NCBI RefSeq assembly: GCF_902859825.1
Contig: NZ_CADIKB010000001.1
Location: 62,001 to 126,000, forward strand
Direction: 5' to 3'
From: Paraburkholderia phenoliruptrix
Lineage (GTDB): Bacteria; Pseudomonadota; Gammaproteobacteria; Burkholderiales; Burkholderiaceae
DNA length: 64,000 bases
Made by a program: the position numbers and the translations under genes
The notes under the pieces: model-generated
What the model was told of the DNA's origin: nothing
What the model saw: only the letters and a program-made list of their open reading frames with translations
Databases searched by the model: none
Shown: in pieces, positions 63,367 through 64,000 of the stretch
Layout of the letters: every line of letters begins with the position of its first letter
Position numbering within the stretch: the first letter of the stretch is position 1

Positions 63367-64000
63367 GTGATCGGGCAGTGGCGTGATGCGGTGCGCGCGG
63401 TGCACGGCGTGGAGTCGAAATACAAACGGCTGGTCAAGGCGATTGCGGGCGATATCGAAAGCGCCTCGCTGCCTGCGGGCGCGCGCCTGCCGCCGCAGCG
63501 CGACGTCGCCGCCGAACTGGCGATCAGCGTGCAGACCGTGACCAATGCCTACAAGGAACTGGAGCGGCAAGGATTGATCCGCTGCGAGGTCGGCCGCGGT
63601 AGCTTCGTGGCGGCGCGGGTCACCGAGACCATGTCGAACTACATGCTCGATACGGCTGAGCGCTCCGTGGTCGACTTTTCAATCGCTCGCATCATCCATA
63701 CGCCCGAACACGACGCCATGTGGCGCAAGGTGTGCGCGACGCTTTCCACCCTCGACGACCAGCCGTGGATTCGTGCGTTCCGGCCCATTGCAGGCTTCGA
63801 ACATCACCGGCAGGCGGGCGTGGCGTGGCTCGCTTCGTTGGGTATGCCGGCTTCGGCGGATACGCTGCTCGTGACGAACGGCGCGGCGCACGGCATCTTT
63901 CTCGCACTTGCTTCGCTCGTCGGCCCCGGGGATACGGTGCTGTGCGAAAGCCTGACCGATCACGGCGTAATCGGCTCGGCCAACGTGCTGGGCTTCACGC
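63367..64000 (+). CDS. enuR: EnuR-like MocR/GntR regulator (partial, runs off the window)
   Basis: GTG 63367 follows GGAGG by six bases. The first 211 residues are visible. The N-terminal GntR winged HTH reads YKRLVKAIAGDIESASLPAG, then LPPQRDVAAELAISVQTVTN and AYKELERQGLIRCEVGRGSF. A linker leads to the start of the aminotransferase-like domain (LLVTNGAAHGIFLALASLVG, then GDTVLCESLTDHGVIGS). MocR proteins bind PLP; EnuR represses ectoine uptake and catabolism genes until an ectoine derivative reacts with the PLP. Position beside ehuB supports this identity. Catabolic genes (eutDE and others) probably follow outside the window. Confidence 0.8.
   Translation, partial: MIGQWRDAVRAVHGVESKYKRLVKAIAGDIESASLPAGARLPPQRDVAAELAISVQTVTNAYKELERQGLIRCEVGRGSFVAARVTETMSNYMLDTAERSVVDFSIARIIHTPEHDAMWRKVCATLSTLDDQPWIRAFRPIAGFEHHRQAGVAWLASLGMPASADTLLVTNGAAHGIFLALASLVGPGDTVLCESLTDHGVIGSANVLGFT

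Overview
The window looks like a high-GC betaproteobacterial chromosome of the Burkholderiaceae, most likely Paraburkholderia-like. The evidence is the gene families themselves: a luxI-rsaL-luxR quorum module in the bra arrangement, an Fnr/Anr-type regulator, an EgtB/SenA-like enzyme, an EpsC-type serine acetyltransferase and an ectoine uptake (ehu) operon with an EnuR-like regulator. No rRNA, tRNA, CRISPR array or intact insertion sequence was seen.

Region 1, about 1-28 kb, is an accessory-looking island. It mixes intact stress and metabolic genes (Hsp20, two three-BON proteins, a CBS-BON protein, a phasin-like protein, PEP synthase with a PfkB kinase, an ACP/acyl-AMP ligase/acyltransferase fusion, an acyl-CoA ligase, a second GroEL, a Bax-inhibitor-like protein) with broken genes: a hybrid histidine kinase, an N-terminally truncated CheB, an F1-beta fragment, a COG2187 fragment, and a PAS kinase that lost its ATPase domain. 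The unifying signal is a set of Fnr/Anr-type boxes (TTGAT/C-N4-A/GTCAA) upstream of nearly every intact transcription unit. Each sits 21 or 22 bp before a TAnnnT-like -10, which is class II activator geometry. The gene content resembles the low-oxygen-activated (lxa) locus known from Burkholderia cenocepacia, so this is probably an oxygen-limitation persistence regulon. A large orphan TPS-type exoprotein (4.7-7.1 kb) and a lower-GC methyltransferase (16.2-17.1 kb) are embedded in it.

Region 2, 27.7-40 kb: a possible island edge with a TniQ-like DNA-binding ORF and three 13-bp repeats at the 3' end of an egtB/senA-like gene. Then come an Fnr-type regulator with all four cluster cysteines (the probable reader of the boxes), a chemoreceptor, an orphan 2-oxoglutarate dehydrogenase E1 paralogue, a single-domain response regulator, a universal stress protein, a GntR/FCD regulator and the AHL quorum module luxI-rsaL-luxR with a lux-box-like palindrome.

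Region 3, 40-54 kb: a catabolic operon (DHDPS-like aldolase/dehydratase, SMP-30 lactonase, four-gene ABC importer), an SDR without active-site residues, small hypotheticals, an epsC-araC pair, and a Tat-exported PhoX phosphatase behind a Pho box.

Region 4, 54.9-58.3 kb, is a tight four-gene operon: CDP-alcohol phosphatidyltransferase, Fe(II)/2-oxoglutarate oxygenase, UPF0104/YbhN-like membrane protein and sugar-phosphate-type nucleotidyltransferase. It looks like an uncharacterised phospholipid head-group pathway. An MFS transporter follows. Region 5, 59.9-64 kb, is the ectoine/hydroxyectoine importer ehuBCDA with the divergent EnuR-like regulator running off the end.
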